A stretch of 64,000 nt of DNA from Deinococcus yavapaiensis KR-236 (GCF_003217515.1 NZ_QJSX01000008.1:1929-65928); one strand, 5' to 3'. Positions 8,097-17,204 are shown, numbered from the stretch's first letter. The notes: generated from the letters alone by a model not told the origin. Numbers and translations: made by a program.

Positions 8097-11000
8097 ATGC
8101 CCGACTTCTCGACTTCCACTGACACGAACCGCTTGGGACGCGCCTTCGAGGCGTTGCCCGACCCGTTCTTCGTGCTCGATTCCGATTGGCGCGTCACCTT
8201 TCTCAACGGTGCCGCCGCCGCCTTCGTCGATCGAAGCGAGGCGGCCCTGCAGGGCCGCGTGCTGTGGGAGGTGTTTCCCGGCGTTATCGGCTCGAGCTTC
8301 GAGGTTTCGCTTCGCCTCGCCCGGAGCGAGGCGAAGCTCGTGGAGGACGAGGCGTACTTCTCACGCTTCGGGCGCTGGGTGGAGGTGCGGGCCTTTCCCG
8401 TCGACGATGGGCTCGCCGTGCACGTTCGGGACGTCACGGCCCGCAAGGACGCCCAGCGCCGAGCGCAGGCCCTGCGTGAAGTCACGCTCGCCCTCGCGCG
8501 GCCCTTGACCCGGGACGAGGTGGTGCGCGCCGTGCTCACCCTCGCCTTGCCCGCCCTCGGCGCCTACGCGGGCCTCATCGCGCGTCTCACGCCCGAAGGC
8601 GACGCCTTGGAAGTCGAGCAGACCGCCGGGTATCCCGTCGAAATCGCCCGCACGTGGCGACGGCACCCCCTCGAGGCGCCCCTGCCCGTCACGACGTGCG
8701 TGCGAGAAAACCGCGTGGTGTTGCTGCCCGAGGCGGAGTTGGACGGCGATCCCACCTTGCGTCGACATCGCACGCCCACGACCCGCAGCCTCGCGGCGCT
8801 TCCCTTGCGCTTCGGCGACAAGGTGACCGGTGCCTTGCTCGTCGCGTTCGATGTCGCGCACGCCTTCGACGCGGCGCAACGGGCGTTTCTGGAAGACGTG
8901 GCGGCTCAGGGCGCGGCGGCATTGGAGCGCGCGCACGCGTTCGACACGGAGGTGCGCGCCGCTCGCCACGCGAGGGCGCTCGTGGAATTGGGCGCGCGAC
9001 TCATCGAGGCGCAGCGGTTCGAGGACGTGACGGACGCGGCACTTCTCGTCGGGCGCCGGGCGTCGGGCGCGTACGCGGCGGCCCTCTACCGCTTGGAGGA
9101 CGGCCGTCTCGTCGAAATAGAGCGACAAGATGACGAGCACGATTCGAGAGCGTGGCGAACCGTCGACTTGTCGTCGCCGTTTCTCGCCGCCCTCGACGTC
9201 ACGAGCGCGCCGCATTTCCTGATGGCCGAGGCTGTCGCGCGCCTGGCGCCCGACGTGAGGCTGGGCGAGACGACGCGGGCGATCGCGTTGCTGCCCTTGC
9301 GCGTACGCGATCGCCCGCTCGGCCTGCTGCTCTTCGCGTTCGACCACACGCCGACTTTCGACGATCTCAAGCGCGGCTTTCTCACGGCCGTGGCTTCTCA
9401 AACGGCGCTCGCGCTCGAACGGGTGGCGCTCGCGCATCGCTCGCAAGAAGAGCGCGACCGTTACCGCGTGCTGTTGACCGTCACGAACGACGCCGTGTGG
9501 GACTGGCAACTCCACGAGGACCTTGTGACTTGGAACGAGGGCATCTCGAACTTGTTCGGCTACGCGCTGCATGCCAAGGAGACCACGGGCGAGTGGTGGA
9601 AGGATCACATCCACCCGCACGACCGATCGCGCGTCCTGAGCGGAATCGACGCCGCTCTCGAAGGAAGCGTGGACGAGTGGCGCGACGAGTACCGCTTTCG
9701 CCGCGCCGACGGATCGTACGCCCTCGTCCTCGATCGCGGCCAAGTGCTGCGGGGCGTGGACGGACGGGCCGTTCGCATGATCGGCGGAATGACGGACCTC
9801 AGCGAGCGCGAACGGCACCGCGTGGAGCTTCAAGAAGTCAACGCGTCGCTCGAACGCCGCATCGCGGAGCGGACCGAAGCGCTGCAAGCCGAGACGGCCG
9901 CGCTTTCCGCCTTCGCGGCGTTCACGCGCGCCGTCGGCAACGAGACCAACTTGCACGCCCTCGCGCGCCTCGCGCTCGAGACCCTCATGAGCGCCTTCGG
10001 GGAAGGGGGCGCGGTGTACTACGACCGCGAGCGTGACGAATGGAAGGCCGCCGTGTGGGCGGGCGAGAGCATCGACGAGACGGGACTCTTGCCCAATTCG
10101 TCACCGCGCGCCGCGATGTTCGCCGACGCGCGTGCCCGAGAGGACGGCCTCGGCGGCGGTACGCTTCAGTTCGGCGCCGCCGCCTTGTATCCCGTGCGAC
10201 AGGAAGACGACGTTTGCGGCCTTCTCGCCGTGAGCCTCAAGGCGACGCGCACGTGGACGCCGCGCGACCGCGCGATCTTCGAGGCGGTCGGGCACGGCCT
10301 CAGCCTCGCCGCCGAGCGGGCAGCGCACGTGCGCCGCGTCGACGAGGAACGCGAGGCGACGGCCGCGTTCGCCGCGTTCACTGAGGCGGTCGGAGTGGAG
10401 ACGGACGGGCCGACGCTCGTCGAGCGCGCGATGCGCGTCGTGCGGGCCTCGCTGTCGCACGTCAGCGTGGCGTACTACGAACTCGACGACACGGAATGGA
10501 AAGCGCGTCTGCTGTCCGAGGACGTGACGCCCGACCTCGCCGAGGAGTTGCGCCAGGGCGTGCCGCGCGTGGCGCCGAATCCCGCCTCACGTGAGGCAGA
10601 GCCGCAGTTCGTGGATGGTTGGAACGCGACCGGCGACCGTGCGCCGCGCGCGACCGAGTACGGCGCGGCGGCCTTTTTGCCGTTGCGCGTGCGCGGCGAG
10701 ACGCGGCGCTTGTTCGCTCTCGCGACACGTGAAGCGCGAGCGTGGACCGAGCGCGAGCGCAGCCTCGCGAGGGCCGTGGCGCGCGGTCTCACGCTCGCCT
10801 TCGAACGCGCGGCGGTCGCGCACGCCCTCGAAGCGGCCAACACCGCGCTGGAGAGTTTCGGAGAGCTCGCGCACGACCTCGCGTTCGAAACGGATTCCCT
10901 GGCGATCGTGAAGCGGGCGCAGGAAATCGTGCTGTCGCTGCTGCCCAGAGGCGTGTGCTTGTACTACGAACCGCACGGCGGCTTTTGGCACAACCGGGTG

Positions 11001-12035
11001 CAGACGGGACCGCTCGGCCCAGCATTGCAGAAGGTGGTCGACGCGAGCTTGCGGTTCGAGGACGCCACGAACCTCACGGCGCCGTGGCGCACCTTGCCGC
11101 CGTACTTTCAAGACGAGTACGACCGCTCCACGGACAACTTGCGCGAGGTGACGGGACAGATCGGGGCGACGGCGACGGTACCGCTCGTCGTTCACGGCGT
11201 GCCGCGCGGCGTGTTCGCCGTCGCGCTGTTCGGGGCGCGCGCGTGGAGTGCCGGCGACCGCGTCGTCCTGGAAACCGCCACGCGGCATTTGAAGCTCGCG
11301 CTGGAACGCGCGGAGACGGCGCGGGAACTGGAGCGGCAACGAGCGGCCCTGAAGGCGTCGAATGAGGACCTCGAAAGCTTCTCGTACTCCGTGTCGCACG
11401 ACTTGCGCGCGCCGCTACGGCACGTGAGCGGCTTCTCGAGCATGCTGCGCCGCGCCTTGGAGCGCGGCGACGAGGCGCAAATGCGGCGGGCGCTCGCCGT
11501 GATCGAGCAGGCCGTGGAGCGTGCGAACGTGCTCATCGACGCCCTGTTGCAGTTCTCGCGCTTGTCACGTCAGTCGGTGCGGCGCGACCCGGTGGACCTC
11601 GGCGCGCTCGTTCGCGATGTGCGCGCCGAGGCGGAGCAGGAAGCGGCGGGGCGCGAGGTGGAGTGGGTCGTGCACGAACTGCCGACGGTGCCGGGCGACG
11701 CCGCGTTGCTGCGTCAGGTCTTGGCGAACTTGTTGACGAACGCGGTGAAGTACAGCGCGAAAGCGCCGCGGCTTCGCGTGGAGGTCGGCGCGGACGAGCG
11801 TCCGGGTGAAGTCGTGGTGTTCGTGCGCGATCAGGGCGCGGGATTCGACGCGCGTTACGTCGGCAAGCTCTTCGGAGTCTTCCAGCGCTTGCACTCCGAC
11901 GCGGAGTTCGCGGGCATCGGCATCGGCTTGGCGACGGTGCGGCGTATCGTGGAGCGCTATGGCGGGCGGGTGTGGGCCGAGTCGACGCTCGGTGAGGGTG
12001 CCACGTTCTTCTTCGCTTGGCCGCTGAATTCGTAA
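8097..12035 (+). CDS. Giant soluble multi-sensor histidine kinase (PAS-GAF-GAF-PAS-GAF-GAF-GAF-HisKA-HATPase)
   Basis: 1312 residues with no membrane span. In order: PAS (about 12-120), two GAF domains (about 125-285 and 290-445), PAS/PAC (about 455-585), a coiled coil (LERRIAERTEALQAE), three further GAF-like domains (about 610-745, 755-905, 915-1075), HisKA with the phosphoacceptor His near residue 1101 in SYSVSHDLRAPLRH, and HATPase_c (VLANLLTNAVKYS, IGIGLATVRRIVERYGG). The tail matches the kinase module common to cyanobacterial and Deinococcus phytochrome-like kinases, but no bilin-binding Cys context is evident. GTG 8094 just before the ATG is an equally possible start. The response regulator downstream is the likely partner. 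Confidence 0.9.
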   Translation: MPDFSTSTDTNRLGRAFEALPDPFFVLDSDWRVTFLNGAAAAFVDRSEAALQGRVLWEVFPGVIGSSFEVSLRLARSEAKLVEDEAYFSRFGRWVEVRAFPVDDGLAVHVRDVTARKDAQRRAQALREVTLALARPLTRDEVVRAVLTLALPALGAYAGLIARLTPEGDALEVEQTAGYPVEIARTWRRHPLEAPLPVTTCVRENRVVLLPEAELDGDPTLRRHRTPTTRSLAALPLRFGDKVTGALLVAFDVAHAFDAAQRAFLEDVAAQGAAALERAHAFDTEVRAARHARALVELGARLIEAQRFEDVTDAALLVGRRASGAYAAALYRLEDGRLVEIERQDDEHDSRAWRTVDLSSPFLAALDVTSAPHFLMAEAVARLAPDVRLGETTRAIALLPLRVRDRPLGLLLFAFDHTPTFDDLKRGFLTAVASQTALALERVALAHRSQEERDRYRVLLTVTNDAVWDWQLHEDLVTWNEGISNLFGYALHAKETTGEWWKDHIHPHDRSRVLSGIDAALEGSVDEWRDEYRFRRADGSYALVLDRGQVLRGVDGRAVRMIGGMTDLSERERHRVELQEVNASLERRIAERTEALQAETAALSAFAAFTRAVGNETNLHALARLALETLMSAFGEGGAVYYDRERDEWKAAVWAGESIDETGLLPNSSPRAAMFADARAREDGLGGGTLQFGAAALYPVRQEDDVCGLLAVSLKATRTWTPRDRAIFEAVGHGLSLAAERAAHVRRVDEEREATAAFAAFTEAVGVETDGPTLVERAMRVVRASLSHVSVAYYELDDTEWKARLLSEDVTPDLAEELRQGVPRVAPNPASREAEPQFVDGWNATGDRAPRATEYGAAAFLPLRVRGETRRLFALATREARAWTERERSLARAVARGLTLAFERAAVAHALEAANTALESFGELAHDLAFETDSLAIVKRAQEIVLSLLPRGVCLYYEPHGGFWHNRVQTGPLGPALQKVVDASLRFEDATNLTAPWRTLPPYFQDEYDRSTDNLREVTGQIGATATVPLVVHGVPRGVFAVALFGARAWSAGDRVVLETATRHLKLALERAETARELERQRAALKASNEDLESFSYSVSHDLRAPLRHVSGFSSMLRRALERGDEAQMRRALAVIEQAVERANVLIDALLQFSRLSRQSVRRDPVDLGALVRDVRAEAEQEAAGREVEWVVHELPTVPGDAALLRQVLANLLTNAVKYSAKAPRLRVEVGADERPGEVVVFVRDQGAGFDARYVGKLFGVFQRLHSDAEFAGIGIGLATVRRIVERYGGRVWAESTLGEGATFFFAWPLNS

Positions 12036-12125
12036 GTGCTTTCACCATCTTAAGATTCACTTCATATAGGGTGATGTGAAGAAGCTTTCGGCCGTTCGTC
12101 CTCGCTCAATCTGGAGGAGCCGCGC

Positions 12126-12551
12126 TTGACCGCCCCCCACGTTCTGCTCGTCGACAACGACATTCTCGATCTCGAACTCGCCAAGCGCATCTTGGAGGAC
12201 CTCGAACCCGCGCCGTGCGTCACGACGGCGGATAACGGCGAGGAAGCCTTGGCGTATCTCGCGTCGCTCGATCGTTTGCCGGATCTCGTGTTGCTCGACG
12301 TGAACATGCCGCGTCTCAACGGTTTCGACGTCCTCGAATGCTTGCGGCGAAGCGCTCGCTCCGCCAAACTTCCCATCGTGCTGCTCAGCACTTCGCGCGA
12401 GGAGCGAGACGTGCGGCGAGGCTTGGCGAGCGGAGCGACCGAGTACCGCGTGAAGCCCTCGCGCCTCGACGCTCTCGAGGCCCTGCTGCAAGACCTCGTG
12501 ACCCGCTGGTGCCGCCCGGCAGCGACGCTGTTCTCGATGCCGACCGAGTAG
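12126..12551 (+). CDS. Single-domain response regulator (Rcp1-like)
   Basis: 141 residues, receiver domain only. The acidic pair is in LLVDND, the phosphoacceptor is D58 in LVLLDVNMPRLNG, and the switch Ser and Lys lie in LLSTS and RVKPS. The start is TTG 12126, placed by AGGAG 8 bp upstream and by the position of the first beta strand. No output domain exists, so it works by protein contact, as in phytochrome-kinase/Rcp pairs. It lies 90 bp after the giant kinase and is probably phosphorylated by it. Confidence 0.88.
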   Translation: MTAPHVLLVDNDILDLELAKRILEDLEPAPCVTTADNGEEALAYLASLDRLPDLVLLDVNMPRLNGFDVLECLRRSARSAKLPIVLLSTSREERDVRRGLASGATEYRVKPSRLDALEALLQDLVTRWCRPAATLFSMPTE

Positions 12552-12657
12552 ACGATTTGCGATCGTCGGGTTCCCCGTCTCCTCACTCTTTGTTCTGACC
12601 GCTTCGCTTCTTCTTTCGAGAGGGAGGAACATCCTGTTTAGGTGTTGCACTACCTAT

Positions 12658-12686
12658 TTGACATTGATGGAATTGGGTTGTACTCT
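12658..12686 (+). promoter_or_regulatory. Promoter of the YceI gene
   Basis: TTGACA (12658-12663), 17 bp, TACTCT (12681-12686), in a strikingly AT-rich 60 bp. Just upstream AGGTGTTGCACTACCT (12640-12655) has AGGT/ACCT ends in inverted orientation and could be a regulator site. The rest of the 188-bp gap after the response regulator holds no gene. Confidence 0.6.
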
Positions 12687-12739
12687 AACTACATATTTCA
12701 AAGCGCTCTACGAAATGTAGGGCGGGAGGCAGGAACGAC

Positions 12740-13273
12740 ATGAACTGGACGATCGACCCCGCGCACACCACCCTCGAATTCGCCGTCAAGCATATGGGCC
12801 TCAGCACCGTCAAAGGCCGCTTTCGCGCCCTCGACGGCACCGTCGTGACCGACGAGCGCGGCGCCCTGCAAGGGCTCGAGGTCACCGTCGACGTCAACAG
12901 CCTCGATACCGCCGAGCAAAACCGCGACGGCCACCTGCGCTCTCCCGACTTCTTCGACGTCGCCTCGTACCCCACGGCCACCTTCAAGAGCACCCGCGTC
13001 GAAGCCAAGGGCGGCCAAGAGTACCGCGTGACGGGCGACCTCGTCATTCGCGGCGTGAGCCGAGAAGTCACGCTCGACGTCGAAACCACGCCCGCCGTCA
13101 AGGACCCCTGGGGCAACCAGCGCGCTGCCGCCGAGGCCAAAGGCAAAATCAACCGCAAGGAATTCGGCCTGACCTGGAACCAAGTGCTGGAATTCGGCGC
13201 CCTGCTTGTCAGCGAGGACGTGCGCCTCACGATCGACGTGCAAGCCGTGCAAAGCGCGAACGCCGCCGACTGA
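12740..13273 (+). CDS. YceI-family lipocalin-like protein
   Basis: 177 residues from ATG behind a GGGAGG/AGGA site. The whole protein is a YceI domain: it opens with WTIDPAHTTLEFAVKHMG, includes DVNSLDTAEQNRDGHLRSPDFFD and closes with a beta-rich region. YceI proteins form an extended beta barrel that binds isoprenoid or amphiphilic ligands. Unlike the E. coli protein there is no signal peptide, so it is probably cytoplasmic, as for the Thermus homologue TT1927b, known from its structure to bind a polyisoprenoid. A strong promoter of its own and a terminator-like region beyond suggest a single-gene unit. Confidence 0.92.
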   Translation: MNWTIDPAHTTLEFAVKHMGLSTVKGRFRALDGTVVTDERGALQGLEVTVDVNSLDTAEQNRDGHLRSPDFFDVASYPTATFKSTRVEAKGGQEYRVTGDLVIRGVSREVTLDVETTPAVKDPWGNQRAAAEAKGKINRKEFGLTWNQVLEFGALLVSEDVRLTIDVQAVQSANAAD

Positions 13274-13524
13274 GCGCGCTCGCCGTAACTTTCTCCCTCG
13301 GCGCTCGGGCGACTCGGCACCTCCCCGCCTCGTAATGGGTCCGGAAGAACTGCGCGTTCCACGACTCGGCCTCCTCGTGGTTCGCGACGTCATGATCTCG
13401 GCCACGTGTCGACGAGAAATCGCTCGAAAACGAGGGGAAAAGGTGTTCGAACGAGTAAGGGGAGCCTGTCCACTCGCTTCCCTCCACCGTTCGACACCTT
13501 CTGCGGACGACCTCGGAACCTCTA
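13274..13524. other. Intergenic region between yceI and the VWA gene
   Basis: No convincing gene on either strand: frames lack ribosome sites and show no domain. The two flanking genes converge here. The right end runs into the long terminator hairpin. I see nothing else. Confidence 0.5.
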
Positions 13525-13575
13525 GAAGCGAGACGAAGGCGCTGCCCAAGCCGGGCGGCGCCTTCGTCTCGCTTC
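13525..13575 (-). terminator. 18-bp perfect hairpin at the end of the VWA gene
   Basis: Arms 13525-13542 and 13558-13575 are perfect complements (GAAGCGAGACGAAGGCGC and its reverse) around a 15-nt loop. The right arm reaches into the stop codon of the VWA gene on the minus strand. It lies between convergent genes and should also stop reading from yceI. There is no T-run. Confidence 0.7.
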
Positions 13576-14842
13576 AGCGCCGAGGCTTGCCGTGCGAGCG
13601 GTCGTAGTCCTGGCTCACCGCGCGCTTGCGGCTAAGCTTGTCCTTCCCGCTCTCGAAATCGTCCAGCAGCGTTTGGTTCTGTTGCAATTCGGCTTCCATG
13701 TCGGGCGTCCGGAGCGGCGCGCTGGCGACGATGTCGATCGAGCGCCGGAACGACTGCCGCGCGGTTGCCCAATCGCCCGCGTCCATCGCGCGCACGGCGT
13801 CACGCTTGGCGGAGCTCGCTTCGAGAAGCGTCAGGACGCGCCGCACCTCGGGATGCTCGGGCAACGCTTCGAAGGTCCCGGACGAGACGACGTCGAGGGC
13901 GAGCTCCGCGCGCAGCTTGTGCCGTGCGCCGCGCGCGTCCGTCCACGCCAAGCGCATGCGCGTCACCCCGATTCGCCGCGCGTCGCGCGTGGCGGCCGCC
14001 GCCACGCGCAACGTCACGAGGATGTCCACGGGATGCGGATCGGTGAGGTTGGGTAGCATGAGGCGTCCGAATTCGTTGCGCCGAAGGTCGTTGAGCACGC
14101 GAAGGACCTGCACGCCGAGCTCCGGATTGGGCTCCACTCCCAAGCTCACGGTGCGTCCCGTGGTTCGCATGAGGCCGCGCAGTTCTTCCTCGAAGAGGGT
14201 GGGCAGTCGAGAGGCGTCCTCGACGTGTTCGAAGTTCCCGTCGCCCGCGTTCGCCATGGCGAGCAGCAAGTCCTCGTCATAGTGCGCGCCGAGGCCAATG
14301 GCAGTCGTGCTCACGCCTCGCTGCGTCAAACCGCGAATGCGCGCGGCGATCTCGGCGCGATCGGTGAGGCCGACGTTCGCTTGACCGTCGCTGAGCACGA
14401 CGACGCGGTTGAGCGCGCCTTCTTGGAGGTGCGCGGCGGCTTCCCGCGCGCCTTCGAACCACCCGTCGTGCAGGGCCGTCATGCCGCCCGCGTCGATGCC
14501 CTGCACGGCCGATTCGAGCGCTTCAACGTCTCCCACGAGCGTCGAGGGCACGACGATGCGAACGGTGTCGTCGAACGCGACGACGCCGACGCGGTCCGTG
14601 GGGCGGCATTGGCGCAACGCGGCGATCGCCGCCTTCTTGGCCATTTCGAGGGGCTCGCCGCTCATGGAACCGCTGCGGTCGATGACGAGCGCGAGGTTCA
14701 GAGGCGGGCGCGTGTTGGGCGTGAGTGGAGCGGGCGCGGGGTGAACGCGCACGAGCAAGGGCAGGTCGTGGTCCCGCCCGCTCGGCAGGGCGGCGCGCAG
14801 GGGCAGCAGTTCGAGGCGGGGCGTCGTGGCGTCGTTCGTCAT
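13574..14842 (-). CDS. VWA-domain protein with intact MIDAS
   Basis: 422 residues. The N-terminal third to half is a von Willebrand factor A domain with the metal-ion-dependent adhesion site in DRSGSMSG, the Thr in GGMTALHDG and the Asp in VVLSDGQANVG. A beta-rich middle (about 230-330) and a helical C-terminal region (about 335-420) follow, ending in a charged tail. There is no signal peptide or membrane span, so it is predicted to be cytoplasmic. Bacterial VWA proteins of this layout often act as scaffolds with AAA ATPases or in metal and redox stress. Its start overlaps the stop of the MerR-type gene by 4 bp, so the two are co-translated. The exact role is unknown. Confidence 0.85.
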   Translation of the reverse strand: MTNDATTPRLELLPLRAALPSGRDHDLPLLVRVHPAPAPLTPNTRPPLNLALVIDRSGSMSGEPLEMAKKAAIAALRQCRPTDRVGVVAFDDTVRIVVPSTLVGDVEALESAVQGIDAGGMTALHDGWFEGAREAAAHLQEGALNRVVVLSDGQANVGLTDRAEIAARIRGLTQRGVSTTAIGLGAHYDEDLLLAMANAGDGNFEHVEDASRLPTLFEEELRGLMRTTGRTVSLGVEPNPELGVQVLRVLNDLRRNEFGRLMLPNLTDPHPVDILVTLRVAAAATRDARRIGVTRMRLAWTDARGARHKLRAELALDVVSSGTFEALPEHPEVRRVLTLLEASSAKRDAVRAMDAGDWATARQSFRRSIDIVASAPLRTPDMEAELQQNQTLLDDFESGKDKLSRKRAVSQDYDRSHGKPRR

Positions 14843-15444
14843 GGCTTGGTCCTCCGAAGTTGGTCGAGAGCCGCGAGAAGCGCGTCGGCGAGGCGAGCTC
14901 GCTCGGCAGGCGTCTTGGGCGCTTGAAAGGCGGGGCCGACGTGCAACTCGAGGTCCGGGCGGACCGCGAGCCGCGTGTAACGTTCGGGCGGCACGCTGCT
15001 GGGCGCCGGAGTGGCGCGCGGCATGGGCGCTGGGGGCGGCGAGGAGCCGCGCAACGAGTCGAGGTATGCGAGCGCGGGATTGGCGGCCGCGCTGGGCTGC
15101 ACCTCGAAGGTGGCGGTGCCGAGCAGGAGGGCTTCGAGGGCGTCGTCGCTCTTTCCGCTCAAGACTTTGTGCAGGGCGGTGGCTCCGTGTCCTTCGTGCA
15201 TGAAGCGCCTCAGGGCGAGCAGTTGCAGCAGGTGGCGGCGCGTGTACCGCGCTTCACGACCCACTTTAAGCGGTTCGTCAAGCAATCCTTGCGTGGTGTA
15301 GTGCCTCACGAGGCGGGGGTTCACTTCGTCTTTGGCGCGGCCCGTCTTGTCGAGGGGCAGGACGTGGGGCAATGTCGCGTTCGCGAGCTCCACGAACGCA
15401 TCCAGAGTGCCGATCCAATCGCTCGGCACGGTCAACGCTGACAT
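14839..15444 (-). CDS. MerR-family transcriptional regulator
   Basis: 201 residues from ATG 15444; a TTG at 15465 would add seven residues. The winged-helix domain is at about residues 20-90 rather than at the very N-terminus: VNPRLVRHYTTQGLLDEP and REARYTRRHLLQLLALRRF are the recognition and wing segments. The C-terminal half is low-complexity, Pro/Ala-rich, with no Cys cluster, so metal sensing like MerR itself is unlikely. The downstream VWA gene starts within its stop codon, and that protein may be the regulated or interacting partner. Weak Shine-Dalgarno context. Confidence 0.8.
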   Translation of the reverse strand: MSALTVPSDWIGTLDAFVELANATLPHVLPLDKTGRAKDEVNPRLVRHYTTQGLLDEPLKVGREARYTRRHLLQLLALRRFMHEGHGATALHKVLSGKSDDALEALLLGTATFEVQPSAAANPALAYLDSLRGSSPPPAPMPRATPAPSSVPPERYTRLAVRPDLELHVGPAFQAPKTPAERARLADALLAALDQLRRTKP

Positions 15445-15462
15445 GACCCAGCATGACGCTGT

Positions 15463-15474
15463 CAATTTGAATTG
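15463..15474. promoter_or_regulatory. CAATT-TG-AATTG inverted repeat upstream of merR
   Basis: A perfect 5-bp inverted repeat with a 2-bp spacer, inside an AT-rich patch that reads TTGACA twice on the minus strand (possible -35 boxes). It lies 19 bp upstream of the merR ATG and could be its operator. The remaining 300 bp up to the P450 gene contains no gene that I can support. Confidence 0.35.
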
Positions 15475-15771
15475 TCAACGTTTGTCGTTGTTGTCGGTCC
15501 CGACCTCCAAGCCTAGAATCGACCATCGTATGACTCGTCTTTCCGCTCGCGCCAATTCGGTCACGAAGCGGTGAAAACGACTCCACGCGTCAAAGCGTGA
15601 AGGGTGCCTTCCGTGAAGTCTTTTCCCGGAGCGTTGACCGCCCTCTGCCACGGCTCATGCAGGGGCGCGGCAAAGTAACCCGTGACCGACCGAATCGGTA
15701 CTCGAGACGCTTCGGCGTTTCCGACGTGACCCTCACCGCACCTTCGCGTCCATCACCCCAAGGGAGACTTC

Positions 15772-17013
15772 ATGACGACGTCCGACCGCACTGCGTCCCC
15801 CCCGAGATGTCCCGTTCACGACGACACCGCCTCGTTCACCCGCCGCACCGCCTCCGACGCGCCCCGAGAAGGCGCGGTCGAGCGCGACGAGCACGGCCTC
15901 TACCGCGTACGCAGCCTGTCCGCCGCCCGCGAGGTGCTGCGTTCTGAGGACGCGCGTCAAGCCGGTTTCATGGCGGAAGTCGCGGGCGGCGTGAAGCAAC
16001 TCCACAATCTGCCCGTCTTGTTCGAGGAAGGCGAGAAGCACCATGAGATGCGCCGCTCCACCGCTCGGTACTTCACGCCCACCCACGTCGCGACGTACCA
16101 ACCCATGATCGCCGCGCTCGCCGACGACTTGGTCGGCGAACTCGCGCGGGTGGGCGAAGCGAACCTCGACGACCTCAGCCTCAAGCTCGCCGTGAACGTC
16201 GCCGCCCGCGTCGTGGGTCTCACCAGTAGCCGCCTGCCGGGCTTGGAGCGACGCGTCATCGCCTTCGTCGAAAGCGGCGCGAACAGCGAACCCGGCGCCG
16301 CGTCCGGCGCGACGAGCCGGATGGAAGCGTGGCGGCAGCAAGCGAACATGGCGCTGTTCTACCTGCTCGACGTCAAACCCGCCATCCAGGCGCGCCGAAC
16401 GCGGCGCCGAGACGACCTCATCAGCCATCTGCTGGACCGCGGGTACAACGACGTGGAAATCATGACGGAGTGCCTCACGTACGGCACGGCGGGCATGGTG
16501 ACTACCCGCGAGTTCATCAGCGTCGCCGCTTGGCACTTGCTGCGCGACGCCGCGCTTCGCGCCGAGTACGTCCACGGTACCGAACCGCAGCGCCACGCCG
16601 TCTTGCACGAGATCTTGCGGCTCGAACCGGTCGTGACGACGCTGTACCGACGCGCCGAGCGGCCGATCGTCTTGAACGACCTCACCATTCCTGAGGGAAG
16701 CGTGCTGGCCCTCGACGTGCAGGAAGCCAACACCGATCCGGCCGCGTTCGGCGAGGACGCACAACAAATCTGCCCTGGCCGCGCCTTGCCGCGTGGCGTG
16801 CAAGCGCCCGCCCTCTCGTTCGGCGACGGTCATCACCGCTGCCCGGGCGCGTTCCTCGCGATTCGCGAATCGGACGTGTTTTTGCGGCGCCTGCTGTTGT
16901 GGCAGGACCTCGAGATCGTTTCCGAGCCTCGGCTGCGCTTCAACGAGGTCGTGAAAGGCTATGAACTGCGCGGATTCCGCGTGCGCTTGGGACGCTCGAA
17001 GGCGCGGACGTAG
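15772..17013 (+). CDS. Cytochrome P450 (heme-thiolate monooxygenase family)
   Basis: 413 residues behind AAGGGAG. The I-helix segment GTAGMVTTREF carries the oxygen-activation Thr pair, EILRLEP is the ExxR of the K helix, and FGDGHHRCPG is the heme loop with axial C357. The first 30 residues are Cys/Pro-rich and hydrophilic, and there is no membrane anchor, as usual for bacterial P450s. No ferredoxin, reductase or biosynthetic gene adjoins, so substrate and redox partner are unknown. It stands alone with two tandem hairpins behind it. The other P450 at 48-49 kb is only distantly similar. Confidence 0.9.
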   Translation: MTTSDRTASPPRCPVHDDTASFTRRTASDAPREGAVERDEHGLYRVRSLSAAREVLRSEDARQAGFMAEVAGGVKQLHNLPVLFEEGEKHHEMRRSTARYFTPTHVATYQPMIAALADDLVGELARVGEANLDDLSLKLAVNVAARVVGLTSSRLPGLERRVIAFVESGANSEPGAASGATSRMEAWRQQANMALFYLLDVKPAIQARRTRRRDDLISHLLDRGYNDVEIMTECLTYGTAGMVTTREFISVAAWHLLRDAALRAEYVHGTEPQRHAVLHEILRLEPVVTTLYRRAERPIVLNDLTIPEGSVLALDVQEANTDPAAFGEDAQQICPGRALPRGVQAPALSFGDGHHRCPGAFLAIRESDVFLRRLLLWQDLEIVSEPRLRFNEVVKGYELRGFRVRLGRSKART

Positions 17014-17027
17014 CCAACGCGGCCGAG

Positions 17028-17074
17028 CGCCTGGAAGGAAAGGGGCGTCGGAATTGCCCGCGTCCTTCCAGGCG
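17028..17074 (+). terminator. First hairpin after the P450 gene
   Basis: Arms CGCCTGGAAGGA (17028-17039) and TCCTTCCAGGCG (17063-17074), 12 bp perfect, 23-nt loop. No T-run; it may assist the stronger terminator that follows. Confidence 0.5.
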
Positions 17075-17091
17075 CGTTGACCGAAAAGCGA

Positions 17092-17120
17092 AGAGGCTCT
17101 CGAAAGAGAGCCTCTTTTCT
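17092..17120. terminator. Rho-independent terminator shared by the P450 gene and tRNA-Leu
   Basis: AGAGGCTCTC, GAAA tetraloop, GAGAGCCTCT, then TTTTCT on the plus strand. On the minus strand it starts right after the CCA end of the tRNA, so it can serve both converging units. Confidence 0.8.
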
Positions 17121-17204
17121 GGTGCTGGAGATGAGATTTGAACTCACACGCCTCGCGGCGCTAGCCCCTCAAGCTAGTGCGTCTACCAATTCCGCCACCC
17201 CAGC
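17120..17204 (-). tRNA. tRNA-Leu, anticodon GAG
   Basis: 85 nt including an encoded CCA. The acceptor stem GCTGGGG pairs with CTCCAGC (one G-U), the anticodon stem is CTAGC/GCTAG around TTGAGGG (anticodon GAG, reads CUC/CUU), there is a long variable arm typical of tRNA-Leu, and the T loop is GTTCAAATC. Read on the minus strand from 17204. Confidence 0.95.
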
